This document shows positions 6,440 through 13,757 of a stretch of DNA of 13,757 bases, piece after piece. This DNA is from Rhodobiaceae bacterium. Its GTDB lineage: Bacteria; Pseudomonadota; Alphaproteobacteria; Parvibaculales; Parvibaculaceae. Under the pieces are notes generated by a model. The model searched no databases. It had not been told where the DNA came from and was given only the letters and a program-made list of their open reading frames with translations. Where the stretch lies: positions 8,488 to 22,244 of the forward strand of contig NVWR01000001.1 of the NCBI GenBank assembly GCA_002746275.1. Reading direction: 5' to 3'. The position numbers and the translations under genes were made by a program. How positions within the stretch are numbered: position 1 is the stretch's first letter; each line of letters begins with the position of its first letter.

Positions 6440-7216
6440 GTGGGCCTACCAAACAAACCTCTAGCCGATAAAGTCGCCATTGTGACAGGGGCCAGTTCCG
6501 GCATCGGGCGCGCGGTCGCGATCCTCTTTGCTGCTGCTGGGGCGAAGATTGTGGTCGCCGCCAGGCGCGACGAATTGCTGAAGCAACTTGTGTCTGAAAT
6601 TGAGAGCGCTGGAGGAATTGCCCATGCGCTCGCGGGTGACGTCAGAGACGAAGTTTATGCACAAGGCTTGGTCGACGTGGCCAAGAAGAAATTCGGGGGT
6701 CTCGATGTGGCCGTTAATGCGGCCGGGACATTGGGACCCATGGGGCCGACACATGAAACCACATGTGAGGATTGGGACGAGACGCTGGCGACAAATCTCA
6801 CCAGTGCCTTTTTTGCCGCGAAGTATCAGCTCCCGGCCATGCTTGAGCGCGGGGCCGGGTCGTTGGTTTTTGTCAGCTCCTTTGTGGGATACACCGCCGG
6901 AATGCCCGGGGTCGCTCCCTATGCGGCCAGCAAGGCGGGGCTGATCGGCCTGATGAAAGCGTTGGCTGTTGAGCATGGGCCATCGGGGATCAGGGTTAAT
7001 GCGCTCCTTCCTGGCGGTACGCAGACACCTATGGCCGACATCATGGCCAACACCGACGAGATGAGGGATTTTGTTCGGAATATGCATGCGTTGAAGCGTT
7101 TGGCGGAGCCAGAAGAACAGGCCAAGGCCGCGCTGTTTTTGGCCTCAGACGCCTCAAGCTTCGTCACCGGCACCGCTCTGCTGTCAGACGGGGGTGTCTC
7201 AATTAACAAGACTTGA
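6440..7216 (+). CDS. Classical SDR oxidoreductase with GTG start
   Basis: A 258-residue short-chain dehydrogenase/reductase of normal classical length. It has the cofactor motif TGASSGIG (16-23), NAAG (93-96), the catalytic Ser147 with Tyr161 and Lys165 (YAASK), and the PGG turn at 191-193. Arginines 42-43 after the second strand (VVAARRDEL) suggest NADP(H) preference. Ser147 and Tyr161 are 14 residues apart rather than the common 13, a one-residue difference in the active-site loop. Substrate cannot be inferred; many relatives are 3-oxoacyl or alcohol dehydrogenases of unknown specificity. The start is GTG at 6440, supported by GGAGAAG about 4 bases upstream; a nearby ATG at 6427 is out of frame. 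It is flanked by 104 bp upstream and the panB promoter downstream, so it is probably monocistronic. Confidence 0.92.
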   Translation: MGLPNKPLADKVAIVTGASSGIGRAVAILFAAAGAKIVVAARRDELLKQLVSEIESAGGIAHALAGDVRDEVYAQGLVDVAKKKFGGLDVAVNAAGTLGPMGPTHETTCEDWDETLATNLTSAFFAAKYQLPAMLERGAGSLVFVSSFVGYTAGMPGVAPYAASKAGLIGLMKALAVEHGPSGIRVNALLPGGTQTPMADIMANTDEMRDFVRNMHALKRLAEPEEQAKAALFLASDASSFVTGTALLSDGGVSINKT

Positions 7217-7259
7217 GGTTGGCGGCATAAATAGGTGCAGGTGAGGGTTGTTAAGTATT

Positions 7260-7268
7260 TGATATAAT
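7260..7268 (+). promoter_or_regulatory. Extended -10 promoter upstream of panB
   Basis: TGATATAAT is a perfect extended -10 element (TGnTATAAT) in an AT-rich stretch 44 bases after the SDR stop. No good -35 hexamer lies 17 bases upstream (GGTGAG), which is typical of extended -10 promoters. Initiation near 7275 would give panB a leader of about 115 bases. Confidence 0.6.
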
Positions 7269-7290
7269 TAACTAAAACAACTCTGCTGTG

Positions 7291-7331
7291 TGGTCTTGAC
7301 CAGGGCCACCGATTGGCCCATATGCAGGGTC
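7291..7331 (+). promoter_or_regulatory. Structured panB leader: two adjacent hairpins
   Basis: TGGTCTTGACCA (7291-7302) is self-complementary. Directly after it, GGGCC (7303-7307) pairs perfectly with GGCCC (7315-7319) across a 7-base loop. An alternative outer pairing joins GACC (7298-7301) to GGTC (7328-7331) and would disrupt the first hairpin. These lie inside the predicted panB leader. Whether they regulate anything is unknown. Confidence 0.3.
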
Positions 7332-7388
7332 GTTGAACGTATCCACCGGCCCAAGCGCGCCGGAATTTCAGTATGGAGGAATACCCCC

Positions 7389-8219
7389 ATGTCGGTTCAC
7401 GCTCAGGTCAAACGCATTACGGTGCCGGACATTAAGGCCCACAAGGGCACGACACCCATTGTCGCTCTGACGGCTTATCACGCTCATACCGCGCGTATAC
7501 TGGATCCATATGTTGACCTCCTGCTTGTAGGGGACACTTTGGGCATGGTCATGTACGGCATGGACGATACGCTCGGTGTGACTCTTGAAATGATGATTGC
7601 GCATGGCAAGGCGGTGGTTCGCGGCACGGACCGAGCGCTGGTCGTGGTCGACATGCCGTTCGGCTCTTATGAAGAATCGCCAGAAATTGCTTTTCGCAAT
7701 GCCTGTCAGGTCATGAAAGAGACGGGCTGCACGGCAGTGAAAATGGAAGGCGGGGCGCGCATGGGCCCCACCATTAGATTTCTATCTGAGCGGGGCATTC
7801 CGGTGGTAGCCCATATCGGCCTCACCCCTCAGAGCACCAATGTTTTGGGGGGTTTTAAGACCCAGGGCCGGGTTGAGGACGACTGGGCGGCGATTGAAAA
7901 TGATGCGCAGGTCGTCGCTCATTCAGGCGCATTTGCGGTTGTTCTTGAGGCAATGGCTGAGCCTTTGGCTGCGAAAATTACCGCAGCGATTGATATTCCA
8001 ACGATTGGTATCGGTGCCTCACCGACCTGCGATGGCCAGATTCTTGTGCTTGAAGATATGCTGGGGCTCTCTCCCAGAACGCCAAAATTCGTCAAGGAAT
8101 TCGCCACCCTTGGGGCAGCGATTGCCGGTGCGGCGGAGGCTTATGCAGAAGAAGTGCGTGGCCGGGCATTCCCAGCCAAAGAGCACACATATTCAATGAA
8201 AAAACTGGTGGATGAATAG
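7389..8219 (+). CDS. panB: 3-methyl-2-oxobutanoate hydroxymethyltransferase (ketopantoate synthesis)
   Basis: Catalyses transfer of a hydroxymethyl group from 5,10-methylene-tetrahydrofolate to 2-oxoisovalerate, the first committed step of pantothenate and CoA synthesis, in the cytoplasm. The 276-residue product fits the family and keeps its key residues. These are Mg-binding Asp49 (VGDTLGMV) and Asp88 (VVDMPFGSY), Lys118 and Glu120 (AVKMEGG), and catalytic Glu187 (VVLEAMAEP). The [22 protein letters not shown] region is also conserved. The ATG at 7389 is chosen because GGAGGA lies 8 bases upstream and the conserved sequence begins shortly after it. The open frame extends 33 codons further upstream but without family resemblance. 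panC is not adjacent. The gene precedes the YfgM-like/bamB/der block with a 137-bp gap. Confidence 0.97.
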   Translation: MSVHAQVKRITVPDIKAHKGTTPIVALTAYHAHTARILDPYVDLLLVGDTLGMVMYGMDDTLGVTLEMMIAHGKAVVRGTDRALVVVDMPFGSYEESPEIAFRNACQVMKETGCTAVKMEGGARMGPTIRFLSERGIPVVAHIGLTPQSTNVLGGFKTQGRVEDDWAAIENDAQVVAHSGAFAVVLEAMAEPLAAKITAAIDIPTIGIGASPTCDGQILVLEDMLGLSPRTPKFVKEFATLGAAIAGAAEAYAEEVRGRAFPAKEHTYSMKKLVDE

Positions 8220-8221
8220 AA

Positions 8222-8252
8222 TTTCCTGGGACGATTCTCATCATTCAGGAAA
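8222..8252 (+). terminator. Possible panB terminator hairpin
   Basis: TTTCCTG (8222-8228) pairs with CAGGAAA (8246-8252), with an inner GAT/ATC pairing (8233-8235, 8240-8242). It begins two bases after the panB stop. No T run follows, so the call is tentative. Confidence 0.4.
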
Positions 8253-8275
8253 ACCATTTCGTGTCGCCCGGGCGG

Positions 8276-8304
8276 TTGGCAAGCCTTTGAAATAGCGCTA
8301 CTTT
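8276..8304 (+). promoter_or_regulatory. Weak promoter candidate before the YfgM-like gene
   Basis: TTGGCA (8276-8281, five of six -35 matches) is followed after 17 bases by TACTTT (8299-8304, only three of six -10 matches). Position suits transcription of the YfgM-like/bamB/der block, but the -10 is poor. Confidence 0.25.
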
Positions 8305-8356
8305 ACGCGCCCCGACCGCCATCCGGCGGACGCCCTGATCTATTCGGAGACAATTC

Positions 8357-9133
8357 TTGGCCGACATTTTCCGCGAAGTCGATGACGAGCTTCGCCGCGA
8401 CGGTGCGCAACAGCTTTGGGACAAATACGGGATCTACGTGATCGGTATTGCCGTGAGCATTGTTGCGGTAACCAGTGCGGTGGTTGGCTGGAACGCTTAT
8501 CAATCCGCCCAGGCAGAAGACGCCTCAGTTGCTTTTTTGGAGGCCAATGTTGAGGCCGCACAGGAAGGCGCCGATACCGCGGCAATTTATGCGGAATTCG
8601 CCGAGGGGGCACCTGCGGGTTATGCGGCTCTGGCGCGCTTGCGTGAAGCTGCCAGCCTGACCACGGCAGGCGATGTTGAGGCGGCTATCGCTGCCTACGA
8701 GAAGGTGGCAGGGGACACTGGTGCAGAAGATATTCTGCGTGATCTTGCCAGCATCAAAGCAGGCACGCTTTTGGTCGGACGCACGAGTTATGATGACCTT
8801 GCGGGACGATTGCTGTCGTTGACGGGGCCAGGAGAGGCGTGGCGCAATCCGGCACGCGAAGTGTTGGGACTGGCCGCCTACCGCGAGCAGAAATACAGAG
8901 CTGCTCGAATTTTCTTTCAAGAGATTGTGGACGATCCAACATCGACGCCCGGCGTGCGTGACAGAGCACACGTTATGATCGCGTTGATCGACCCACATGT
9001 GCCAACAGCAACACCGGACAACAGTTCAGAAGTTTCTGAGGATAGTTCTTCAACTGACGATGCACCTGTTGCAGAAGCTGCACCAATTGACGAGACCGCC
9101 CCTCGGGCTGAAACATCAGAGGAAGCCGAATGA
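8357..9133 (+). CDS. YfgM-like membrane-anchored TPR protein (TTG start)
   Basis: A 258-residue single-pass inner-membrane protein. A short cytoplasmic segment MADIFREVDDELRRD precedes one transmembrane helix (about 26-46) and a periplasmic helical repeat domain (about 50-210). E. coli YfgM, which has this architecture and sits immediately before bamB-der, is an ancillary SecYEG-associated component of the periplasmic chaperone network. A similar role is inferred here from layout and gene order. The last 40 or so residues (215-258) form a low-complexity acidic tail rich in Ser, Thr, Pro, Ala and Glu, probably disordered. The start is TTG at 8357, supported by CGGAGA 6 bases upstream and by the conserved N-terminus beginning at once. 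The stop overlaps the bamB start (ATGA), indicating translational coupling. Confidence 0.85.
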   Translation: MADIFREVDDELRRDGAQQLWDKYGIYVIGIAVSIVAVTSAVVGWNAYQSAQAEDASVAFLEANVEAAQEGADTAAIYAEFAEGAPAGYAALARLREAASLTTAGDVEAAIAAYEKVAGDTGAEDILRDLASIKAGTLLVGRTSYDDLAGRLLSLTGPGEAWRNPAREVLGLAAYREQKYRAARIFFQEIVDDPTSTPGVRDRAHVMIALIDPHVPTATPDNSSEVSEDSSSTDDAPVAEAAPIDETAPRAETSEEAE

Positions 9134-10464
9134 TCAATATGCGTGCAGCGTTTGTTGGACTTGTGTCATTAGCCGCTTTGTCTGGTTGCGATACGGTTTC
9201 TGATTTATTCACTGCTGATCTTGGTGATCGTCTCCCAGGTGAGCGAATTTCAGTAATGGCGCTGGAGCGGAGCCTGGAAGCCGACCCCCGGATTGCCAAT
9301 CTCCAAGTAGTATTACCACGACCCTATCTCAATGAAGATTGGCCGCAGCCCGGTGGGTATGCAGACAATGCCATGCACCATCTTCAGGCTTCGGGATCAC
9401 TTGAACCGTTTTGGCGTGTCGATGCCGGAACCGGGTCTGGTGGATCAGCGATCCTCGCCACAACACCCGTAATGGCAGAGGGCCGGGTCTATGTGCTTGA
9501 TGCAGAGACAACAGTGCGCGCGTTCGATGCGACAACCGGCCAGGAAATCTGGGAAGTTGATCTGACACCCGAAGAGGAAGATGGCGAAGAAGGCCGCGGC
9601 GGCGGTGTGGCTTACGAAGGCGGGCGTATTTTCGTAACAACAGGGTTCGGCGAAACCGTGGCCTTGGACAGTGTTTCGGGCGAGGTTCTATGGCGAACCA
9701 GGGCAGGCACGCCTTACCGCGCCGCGCCAACCGCTAATGGGGGGCGGGTGTTTACCATCACCTCTGACAATCAGATGCTCTGCATAAGTGCCGCTGACGG
9801 AGAGATTTTGTGGCGCCATCACGGCATTACAGAAAGTGCAGGCATCCTGTCCGCCACATCCCCGGCTGTTTCGGGGTCGATTGTGATTGCGCCTTATTCA
9901 TCCGGTGAGCTATTTGCATTGCGTGTGGAAAACGGCAACCAGCTCTGGTCCGACAGTCTGACACGGACGGGCAATGTGACCTCGCTGACCGAGTTGAATG
10001 ATATCGCTGGCCGTCCGGTCATCGACCGGGGGCGTGTCTATGCGATCAGCCATTCTGGCAGGGCGGTTTCCATCGACATTCGGACGGGCGAGCGGGTTTG
10101 GACGCGCAATATTGCCGGTGTGCAGACCCCTTGGGTCGCAGGTGGCTTCATTTTCATGGTGACGCTAGAGGCGGAAGTGGTGGCACTTTCCCGCCGGGAT
10201 GGTCGTATCCGCTGGATCCATCAACTACCGCGATTTGAGGATGAGGAAGACCGGGACGGCGCCATTGAGTGGAGTGGACCCATTTTGGCTGGGGACCGGT
10301 TGATCCTGGTTTCTTCAGGCGGTGAGGCAGCCTCTCTCTCCCCATATACGGGAGAATTGCTGGGAATGATTGAGCTTCCAGATGGGGTGTTTATCGCGCC
10401 GATCATTGCCAACGAAACTCTTTATGTCCTGACCGACAACGCCCGACTTGTCGCCCTGAGATAA
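9130..10464 (+). CDS. bamB: Outer-membrane protein assembly factor BamB (lipoprotein beta-propeller)
   Basis: The scaffold lipoprotein of the BAM complex, which inserts beta-barrel proteins into the outer membrane. The 444-residue precursor has a lipoprotein signal with lipobox LSGC and lipidated Cys20. Repeated PQQ-type blades follow, recognisable by a D-x-x-TG-x-x-x-W pattern: ATTGQEIW (134-141), SVSGEVLW (181-188), AADGEILW (221-228), VENGNQLW (266-273), IRTGERVW (317-324), RRDGRIRW (355-362) and a final blade at PYTGELLG (405-412). An acidic insert (EEEDGEEG, 148-155) interrupts the early blades. The ATG at 9130 overlaps the upstream stop codon (ATGA) with GAGGAAG 4 bases before it; an in-frame ATG at 9139 is less likely. 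Residue +2 after the lipid Cys is Asp. Gene order supports the call. Confidence 0.94.
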   Translation: MINMRAAFVGLVSLAALSGCDTVSDLFTADLGDRLPGERISVMALERSLEADPRIANLQVVLPRPYLNEDWPQPGGYADNAMHHLQASGSLEPFWRVDAGTGSGGSAILATTPVMAEGRVYVLDAETTVRAFDATTGQEIWEVDLTPEEEDGEEGRGGGVAYEGGRIFVTTGFGETVALDSVSGEVLWRTRAGTPYRAAPTANGGRVFTITSDNQMLCISAADGEILWRHHGITESAGILSATSPAVSGSIVIAPYSSGELFALRVENGNQLWSDSLTRTGNVTSLTELNDIAGRPVIDRGRVYAISHSGRAVSIDIRTGERVWTRNIAGVQTPWVAGGFIFMVTLEAEVVALSRRDGRIRWIHQLPRFEDEEDRDGAIEWSGPILAGDRLILVSSGGEAASLSPYTGELLGMIELPDGVFIAPIIANETLYVLTDNARLVALR

Positions 10465-10481
10465 AGTCTATATGTGATCCC

Positions 10482-10545
10482 GTGGCCTCACAGGAAGTGG
10501 CCACAGGAAACTGGCCCGAAATACCTCTGGTCATGCAATGGGCCA
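10482..10545 (+). repeat. Repeats and inverted repeats in the der leader
   Basis: Between bamB and der lies a short tandem repeat: CACAGGAAGTGGC (10489-10501) followed by CACAGGAAACTGGC (10502-10515). Inverted arms GTGGCC (10482-10487) and GGCCAC (10499-10504) surround an 11-base loop. A second pair, TGGCCC (10512-10517) and GGGCCA (10540-10545), has a 22-base loop. Confidence 0.5.
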
Positions 10546-10575
10546 TGGTGCTCGGAGACCCGGGACGTAAATCTA

Positions 10576-11988
10576 ATGCCGTTCAAACTCGTCATTGTGG
10601 GCAGGCCTAATGTGGGCAAGTCGACCCTGTTCAATCGCCTGGTCGGCAAAAAGCTCGCCCTGGTTGATGACACGCCTGGCGTGACACGTGACCGCCGCGA
10701 GGGGGACGCGCGCCTGGCCGACCTGGAATTCACCATTGTGGATACAGCGGGTCTTGAGGATGCTAAGGGCGAGGCTCTGGAAGCCCGTATGTGGCGCCAG
10801 ACCGAGGCTGCCATCGAAGAGGCTGACGTCTGTCTGTTGTTGGTCGATGCCCGGGCGGGCATTACCCCGGCAGATGCTTTTTTTGCCAAAATCCTGAGAA
10901 AATCAGAGACGCCGCTTATCCTCGCTGCCAACAAGTGTGAAGGCGGTGCGGGGAAGGCCGGTCGCATGGAAGCTTATGAGCTTGGCCTTGGCGCGCCACT
11001 CCCGCTTTCGGCGGAACATGGGGAAGGCTTAGGCGATCTCTACGATGCCCTTCGCCCCTTCGCAGATGCAGCTGAGCTGGAAGACGCAGCAGCGCGGGAC
11101 GGCGATAACGAACACGAAGCATTTGACCCCGAAACGCCTTACGAGCCGGACCTTGATATTCCACTGCGGGTTGCCGTTGTAGGTCGTCCGAACTCGGGTA
11201 AGTCGACCCTCGTCAATCGGCTGCTCGGCGAAGACCGCATGCTGACAGGGCCGGAAGCAGGCATTACCCGTGATGCAATTGGTGTTGAGTGGGAATGGCA
11301 TGGCCGCCGGGTCAAACTGTTTGATACAGCAGGTCTTAGGCGTCGCGCGCGGGTAACGAAGAAACTCGAAAAACTCTCCGCCGCCGATGCACTCCGGGCA
11401 GTTCGCTTTGCCGAAGTTGTGGTTATTCTAATCGATGCAACCATCCCGTTTGAAAAACAGGATCTCCACATCGCCGACTTGGTGGAACAGGAGGGCCGCG
11501 CGCTTCTGATTGCCGTCAACAAGTGGGATCTGATTGAGCACCCGCAGGAAGTTATGGCTGACCTGATTGAGAAGCTCGGTCGTCTCCTGCCGCAGATACG
11601 CGGTGTCCCTATTGTGACGTTCTCTGCACTGACGGGCAGGGGAGTGGACAAGCTGATGCCCAAGATCGTGGAAATCCACAATGTCTGGAACGCCCGCATT
11701 TCAACCGCCAGGCTCAACAAGTGGCTTGATGTCGCTGCATCAAAACACACACCGCCAGCCTCGCGTGGCCGTCCCGTAACCTTGCGTTACATAACCCAAG
11801 TGAAAAGCCGCCCGCCGACGTTTGCGATTTTTTCAAGCCGCGCCCAAGAGGTGCCGACATCGTACAAACGCTATTTGGTCAATACTCTGAGAGAGACTTT
11901 CAGTCTGCCCGGCGTTCCAATCAGGCTGTACCTTCGCAAAGGGAATAACCCGTATTCGGACAAAGCGAACAAGCGGAAGCTGGGTTAG
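10576..11988 (+). CDS. der: Ribosome-associated GTPase Der (EngA)
   Basis: An essential GTPase for 50S subunit maturation, cytoplasmic and ribosome-associated. The 470-residue product has two tandem G domains and a KH-like C-terminal domain. G domain 1 shows GRPNVGKS (9-16), DTAG (56-59) and NKCE (119-122). An acidic linker (about 165-193) precedes G domain 2, with GRPNSGKS (203-210), DTAG (250-253) and NKWD (315-318). The KH-like domain covers roughly 375-460. The ATG at 10576 gives the canonical [16 protein letters not shown] start. The frame is open back to a GTG at 10474, but that 34-residue extension does not resemble Der. No strong ribosome binding site precedes 10576, so the 111-bp leader may matter. 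It ends 5 bp from the convergent SDR gene. Confidence 0.97.
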   Translation: MPFKLVIVGRPNVGKSTLFNRLVGKKLALVDDTPGVTRDRREGDARLADLEFTIVDTAGLEDAKGEALEARMWRQTEAAIEEADVCLLLVDARAGITPADAFFAKILRKSETPLILAANKCEGGAGKAGRMEAYELGLGAPLPLSAEHGEGLGDLYDALRPFADAAELEDAAARDGDNEHEAFDPETPYEPDLDIPLRVAVVGRPNSGKSTLVNRLLGEDRMLTGPEAGITRDAIGVEWEWHGRRVKLFDTAGLRRRARVTKKLEKLSAADALRAVRFAEVVVILIDATIPFEKQDLHIADLVEQEGRALLIAVNKWDLIEHPQEVMADLIEKLGRLLPQIRGVPIVTFSALTGRGVDKLMPKIVEIHNVWNARISTARLNKWLDVAASKHTPPASRGRPVTLRYITQVKSRPPTFAIFSSRAQEVPTSYKRYLVNTLRETFSLPGVPIRLYLRKGNNPYSDKANKRKLG

Positions 11989-11993
11989 CTGCG

Positions 11994-12716
11994 CTACGCG
12001 TTCACAGGCCGAACAAAATCAACAACGTCCCCATGGCGCATGCACTCAGGGCTCGCGAGCTCAACGAATAGCGGTGCCACATCAGCCGGTTGAGGCAGCG
12101 TGGCAGGGTCTTCGCCCGGCATGGCTTTGGCGCGCATTTTGGTGGCTATGGGTCCAGGGCTTAGAAGGTTCACACGCAATTCTGTCTGCATGGTTTCCGC
12201 CGCCCAAGTTTTCACCAAGGCTTGCAAAGCTGCTTTCGTGACCGAATAGGGTCCCCAATAGGGGCGGCATTTGTGGGCGGCACCTGAGGTGACAAAGACC
12301 GCGCGTCCCGCATCTGATCGGCGCAAAAGCGGATCAAGCGAGCGGATGAGCCTGTAGTTGGCCGTAACATTGACCGCGATCGCCTTATCCCAGTCTTCCG
12401 GTGAGATATGGCCAACCGGCGTAAGGGGCCCCAAAATACCTGCATTGCCGATCAGAATATCTAGCTTGCCCCATCGCTCAAAGATCGTCGCGCCCAAGCG
12501 GTCGAGCCCGGCATAGTCGGTGAGGTCGAGCGGGACAAGCGTGGCTTTCCCGCCGGCTTTTTGAATTTCATCATCAACCTCTTCCAGCCCCCCAACGGTG
12601 CGGGCAAGAAGAATGACATGAGCGCCTTCAGCAGCCATGGCAAGAGCGGCAGCGCGCCCCAGGCCCCGAGAGGCGCCGGTGATAAGCGCCAAACGGTCGT
12701 GCAAACGTCCTGTCAT
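11994..12716 (-). CDS. SDR oxidoreductase downstream of purF
   Basis: A 240-residue classical short-chain dehydrogenase. It has the cofactor motif TGASRGLG (13-20), NAG (91-93), and the catalytic triad Ser144, Tyr157 and Lys161 (YSVTK) with the usual 13-residue Ser-Tyr spacing. The PGPIATKMR segment (187-195) is also typical. Arg39 after the second strand (VILLARTVGG) is compatible with NADP(H). Substrate is not evident. It starts 15 bp after the purF stop on the same strand and is probably co-transcribed with it; as I recall, an SDR behind purF recurs in Alphaproteobacteria, which would imply a shared but unexplained association. The 3' end converges with der at 5 bp. It is clearly a different SDR from the one at 6440-7216. 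Confidence 0.92.
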   Translation of the reverse strand: MTGRLHDRLALITGASRGLGRAAALAMAAEGAHVILLARTVGGLEEVDDEIQKAGGKATLVPLDLTDYAGLDRLGATIFERWGKLDILIGNAGILGPLTPVGHISPEDWDKAIAVNVTANYRLIRSLDPLLRRSDAGRAVFVTSGAAHKCRPYWGPYSVTKAALQALVKTWAAETMQTELRVNLLSPGPIATKMRAKAMPGEDPATLPQPADVAPLFVELASPECMRHGDVVDFVRPVNA

Positions 12717-12731
12717 GTCGTGAGGTCCGCC

Positions 12732-13757
12732 CTAAGCTATTTCCGTCAGCAACGATAGCTGGCCGGAGCTCTTTTCTTGTTGTTGATCGACAAGCAGTGT
12801 CGGGTAGTCGCCGGTGAAACAATGATCCGAGAATTGCGGGTTCTCGTTGTCGCGGCATTCATAACCCAGAGCCCGGTATAGGCCGTCGATAGAGACAAAA
12901 GCGAGACTGTCGACGCCAAGATATTTGCGCATGCCTTCCAGGTCATATTTGGTGGCGAGCAGTTGGTCGCGGTCAGGCGTGTCGATGCCGTAGAAATCGG
13001 GATAGAGGATCGGTGGGCTGGAGATGCGCATGTGCACTTCTTTGGCACCGGCTTCATACATCATCTTCACAATTTTTACCGATGTCGTCCCACGGACAAT
13101 GCTGTCATCCACCAGAATAATCCGCTTGCCTTTAACAAGCGCCCGGTTGGCATTGTGTTTGAGACGGACACCCAGAGCGCGGATCTGCTGTGTGGGTTCA
13201 ATAAAGGTGCGCCCGACATAGTGACTGCGAGTAATACCTTGTTCGAACGGAATACCGGCCTCAGCTGCAAACCCAATGGCAGCAGGTACGCCACCATCTG
13301 GGATCGGGATCACGATATCGGCGTCCACGTGAGATTCTTGCGCCAGCTCCTGACCTGTCCGGCGACGAACATCATAGACACTGCGCCCGCCAACAATGCT
13401 GTCAGGCCGGGCGAAGTAGACATACTCAAACATACAGGGTCGAGGCCGTGTTGGCGGGAAGGGGTGCAGGCTTTCAATCCCATCTTTGGTGCAGACCACG
13501 ACTTCACCAGGCTCGATTTCGCGAACGAATGTCGCCCCGATAATATCAAGGGCGACAGTCTCCGAACAAAGGATCGGTGCGCCTTCTAGTTCACCCAAAA
13601 TGAGGGGGCGAATGCCCAGCGGGTCGCGGGCACCAATGAGTTTCTTGTTGGTCAGTGCGACGAGCGCATAGGCTCCATGTATCTGGCGGAGAGCTTCAAC
13701 GAACCGGTTCGTCGTCCGGTCATGGCGACCTCGGGCCACCAGTTGCAGAACGACTTC
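12732..13757 (-). CDS. purF: Amidophosphoribosyltransferase, C-terminal part (cut by window end)
   Basis: PurF makes 5-phosphoribosylamine from PRPP and glutamine, the committed step of purine synthesis. 341 codons are visible out of a usual 480-500. The reading frame stays open to the last base, so the N-terminal part with the Ntn nucleophile cysteine lies outside the window. The end of the glutaminase domain is present (HGAYALVALT and DPLGIRPL). The phosphoribosyltransferase domain follows, with IPIPDGGVPAA and the PRPP-binding loop ILVDDSIVRGTT. The tail after the catalytic domain (DSLAFVSIDGLYRALG ... CFTGDYPT) is also typical. No frameshift is seen, and the gene is partial only because of the window edge. 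The SDR gene follows after 15 bp. Confidence 0.97.
   Translation of the reverse strand, partial: EVVLQLVARGRHDRTTNRFVEALRQIHGAYALVALTNKKLIGARDPLGIRPLILGELEGAPILCSETVALDIIGATFVREIEPGEVVVCTKDGIESLHPFPPTRPRPCMFEYVYFARPDSIVGGRSVYDVRRRTGQELAQESHVDADIVIPIPDGGVPAAIGFAAEAGIPFEQGITRSHYVGRTFIEPTQQIRALGVRLKHNANRALVKGKRIILVDDSIVRGTTSVKIVKMMYEAGAKEVHMRISSPPILYPDFYGIDTPDRDQLLATKYDLEGMRKYLGVDSLAFVSIDGLYRALGYECRDNENPQFSDHCFTGDYPTLLVDQQQEKSSGQLSLLTEIA

Noticed and set aside
6461..7087. Open frame antisense to the SDR
   Set aside because: No ribosome binding site or family signature; complete overlap with a real gene.
8265..8274. CGCCCGGGCG palindrome upstream of the YfgM-like gene
   Set aside because: Ten-base GC palindromes are expected by chance at this base composition; no repeat of it was noticed elsewhere.
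8316..8329. CCGCC/GGCGG mini-hairpin in the YfgM-like leader
   Set aside because: Only five base pairs in a GC-rich leader and no second conformation; not distinguishable from chance.
10474..10575. 34-residue N-terminal extension of Der from GTG
   Set aside because: The sequence is unlike Der N-termini, and the ATG at 10576 begins exactly at the canonical [12 protein letters not shown] start.
11139..11750. 203-residue open frame antisense to der
   Set aside because: Serine/arginine-rich shadow composition, no motif, and der is complete on the other strand.
12963..13589. Plus-strand open frame inside purF
   Set aside because: Antisense shadow of the conserved purF frame.
1..13757. Mobile element, phage, CRISPR, toxin-antitoxin or defence system
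   Set aside because: No transposase, integrase, regular repeat-spacer array, terminal inverted repeats or paired small toxin/antitoxin frames were seen on either strand.

Overview
The window looks like chromosomal DNA of an alphaproteobacterium, probably a Rhizobiales or Parvibaculum-like lineage. This rests on the moderately high GC, the panB / YfgM-like / bamB / der block, and purF followed by a short-chain dehydrogenase. The genus is an inference; no rRNA or other strong marker is present. No tRNA, rRNA, insertion sequence, phage gene or CRISPR array was seen. Coding density is high and no gene-free stretch exceeds 300 bases; the longest gaps are 4408-4611 and 7217-7388.

Layout. (1) Base 5-1552: complete guaA (GMP synthase), then a MaoC/NodN-type hydratase (1617-2075). 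(2) 2124-4407: a compact accessory module made of a MarR-family regulator on the minus strand, divergent from a cytochrome P450 whose stop codon overlaps the start of a SnoaL/NTF2-like protein (TAATG). The marR-P450 intergenic region holds a large palindrome that also reads as a promoter in both directions. (3) 4612-6335: three poorly characterised genes, namely a 74-residue zinc-ribbon protein, a secreted TPR protein and a six-helix membrane protein. (4) 6440-7216: a classical SDR with a GTG start. (5) 7389-11988: panB behind an extended -10 promoter with a structured leader, then the conserved envelope/ribosome block of a YfgM-like anchored TPR protein (TTG start), BamB lipoprotein (ATGA overlap) and the GTPase Der. 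(6) 11994-13757, minus strand: the C-terminal two thirds of purF, cut by the window end, followed 15 bp later by an SDR that converges with der.

How the genes work together. guaA and purF both serve purine synthesis but lie at opposite ends and are not in one operon. The YfgM-like/BamB/Der order matches yfgM-bamB-der (yfgL-engA) of Gammaproteobacteria, linking periplasmic chaperoning and outer-membrane protein assembly to 50S biogenesis. The MarR/P450/SnoaL set is best read as a small-molecule-inducible oxidation unit of unknown substrate; no ferredoxin or reductase partner is encoded here.

Most of the window is housekeeping. The nearest thing to an undescribed system is the MarR-P450-SnoaL module with its unusually symmetric control region. 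I see no convincing evidence of a defence, mobile or otherwise novel system.
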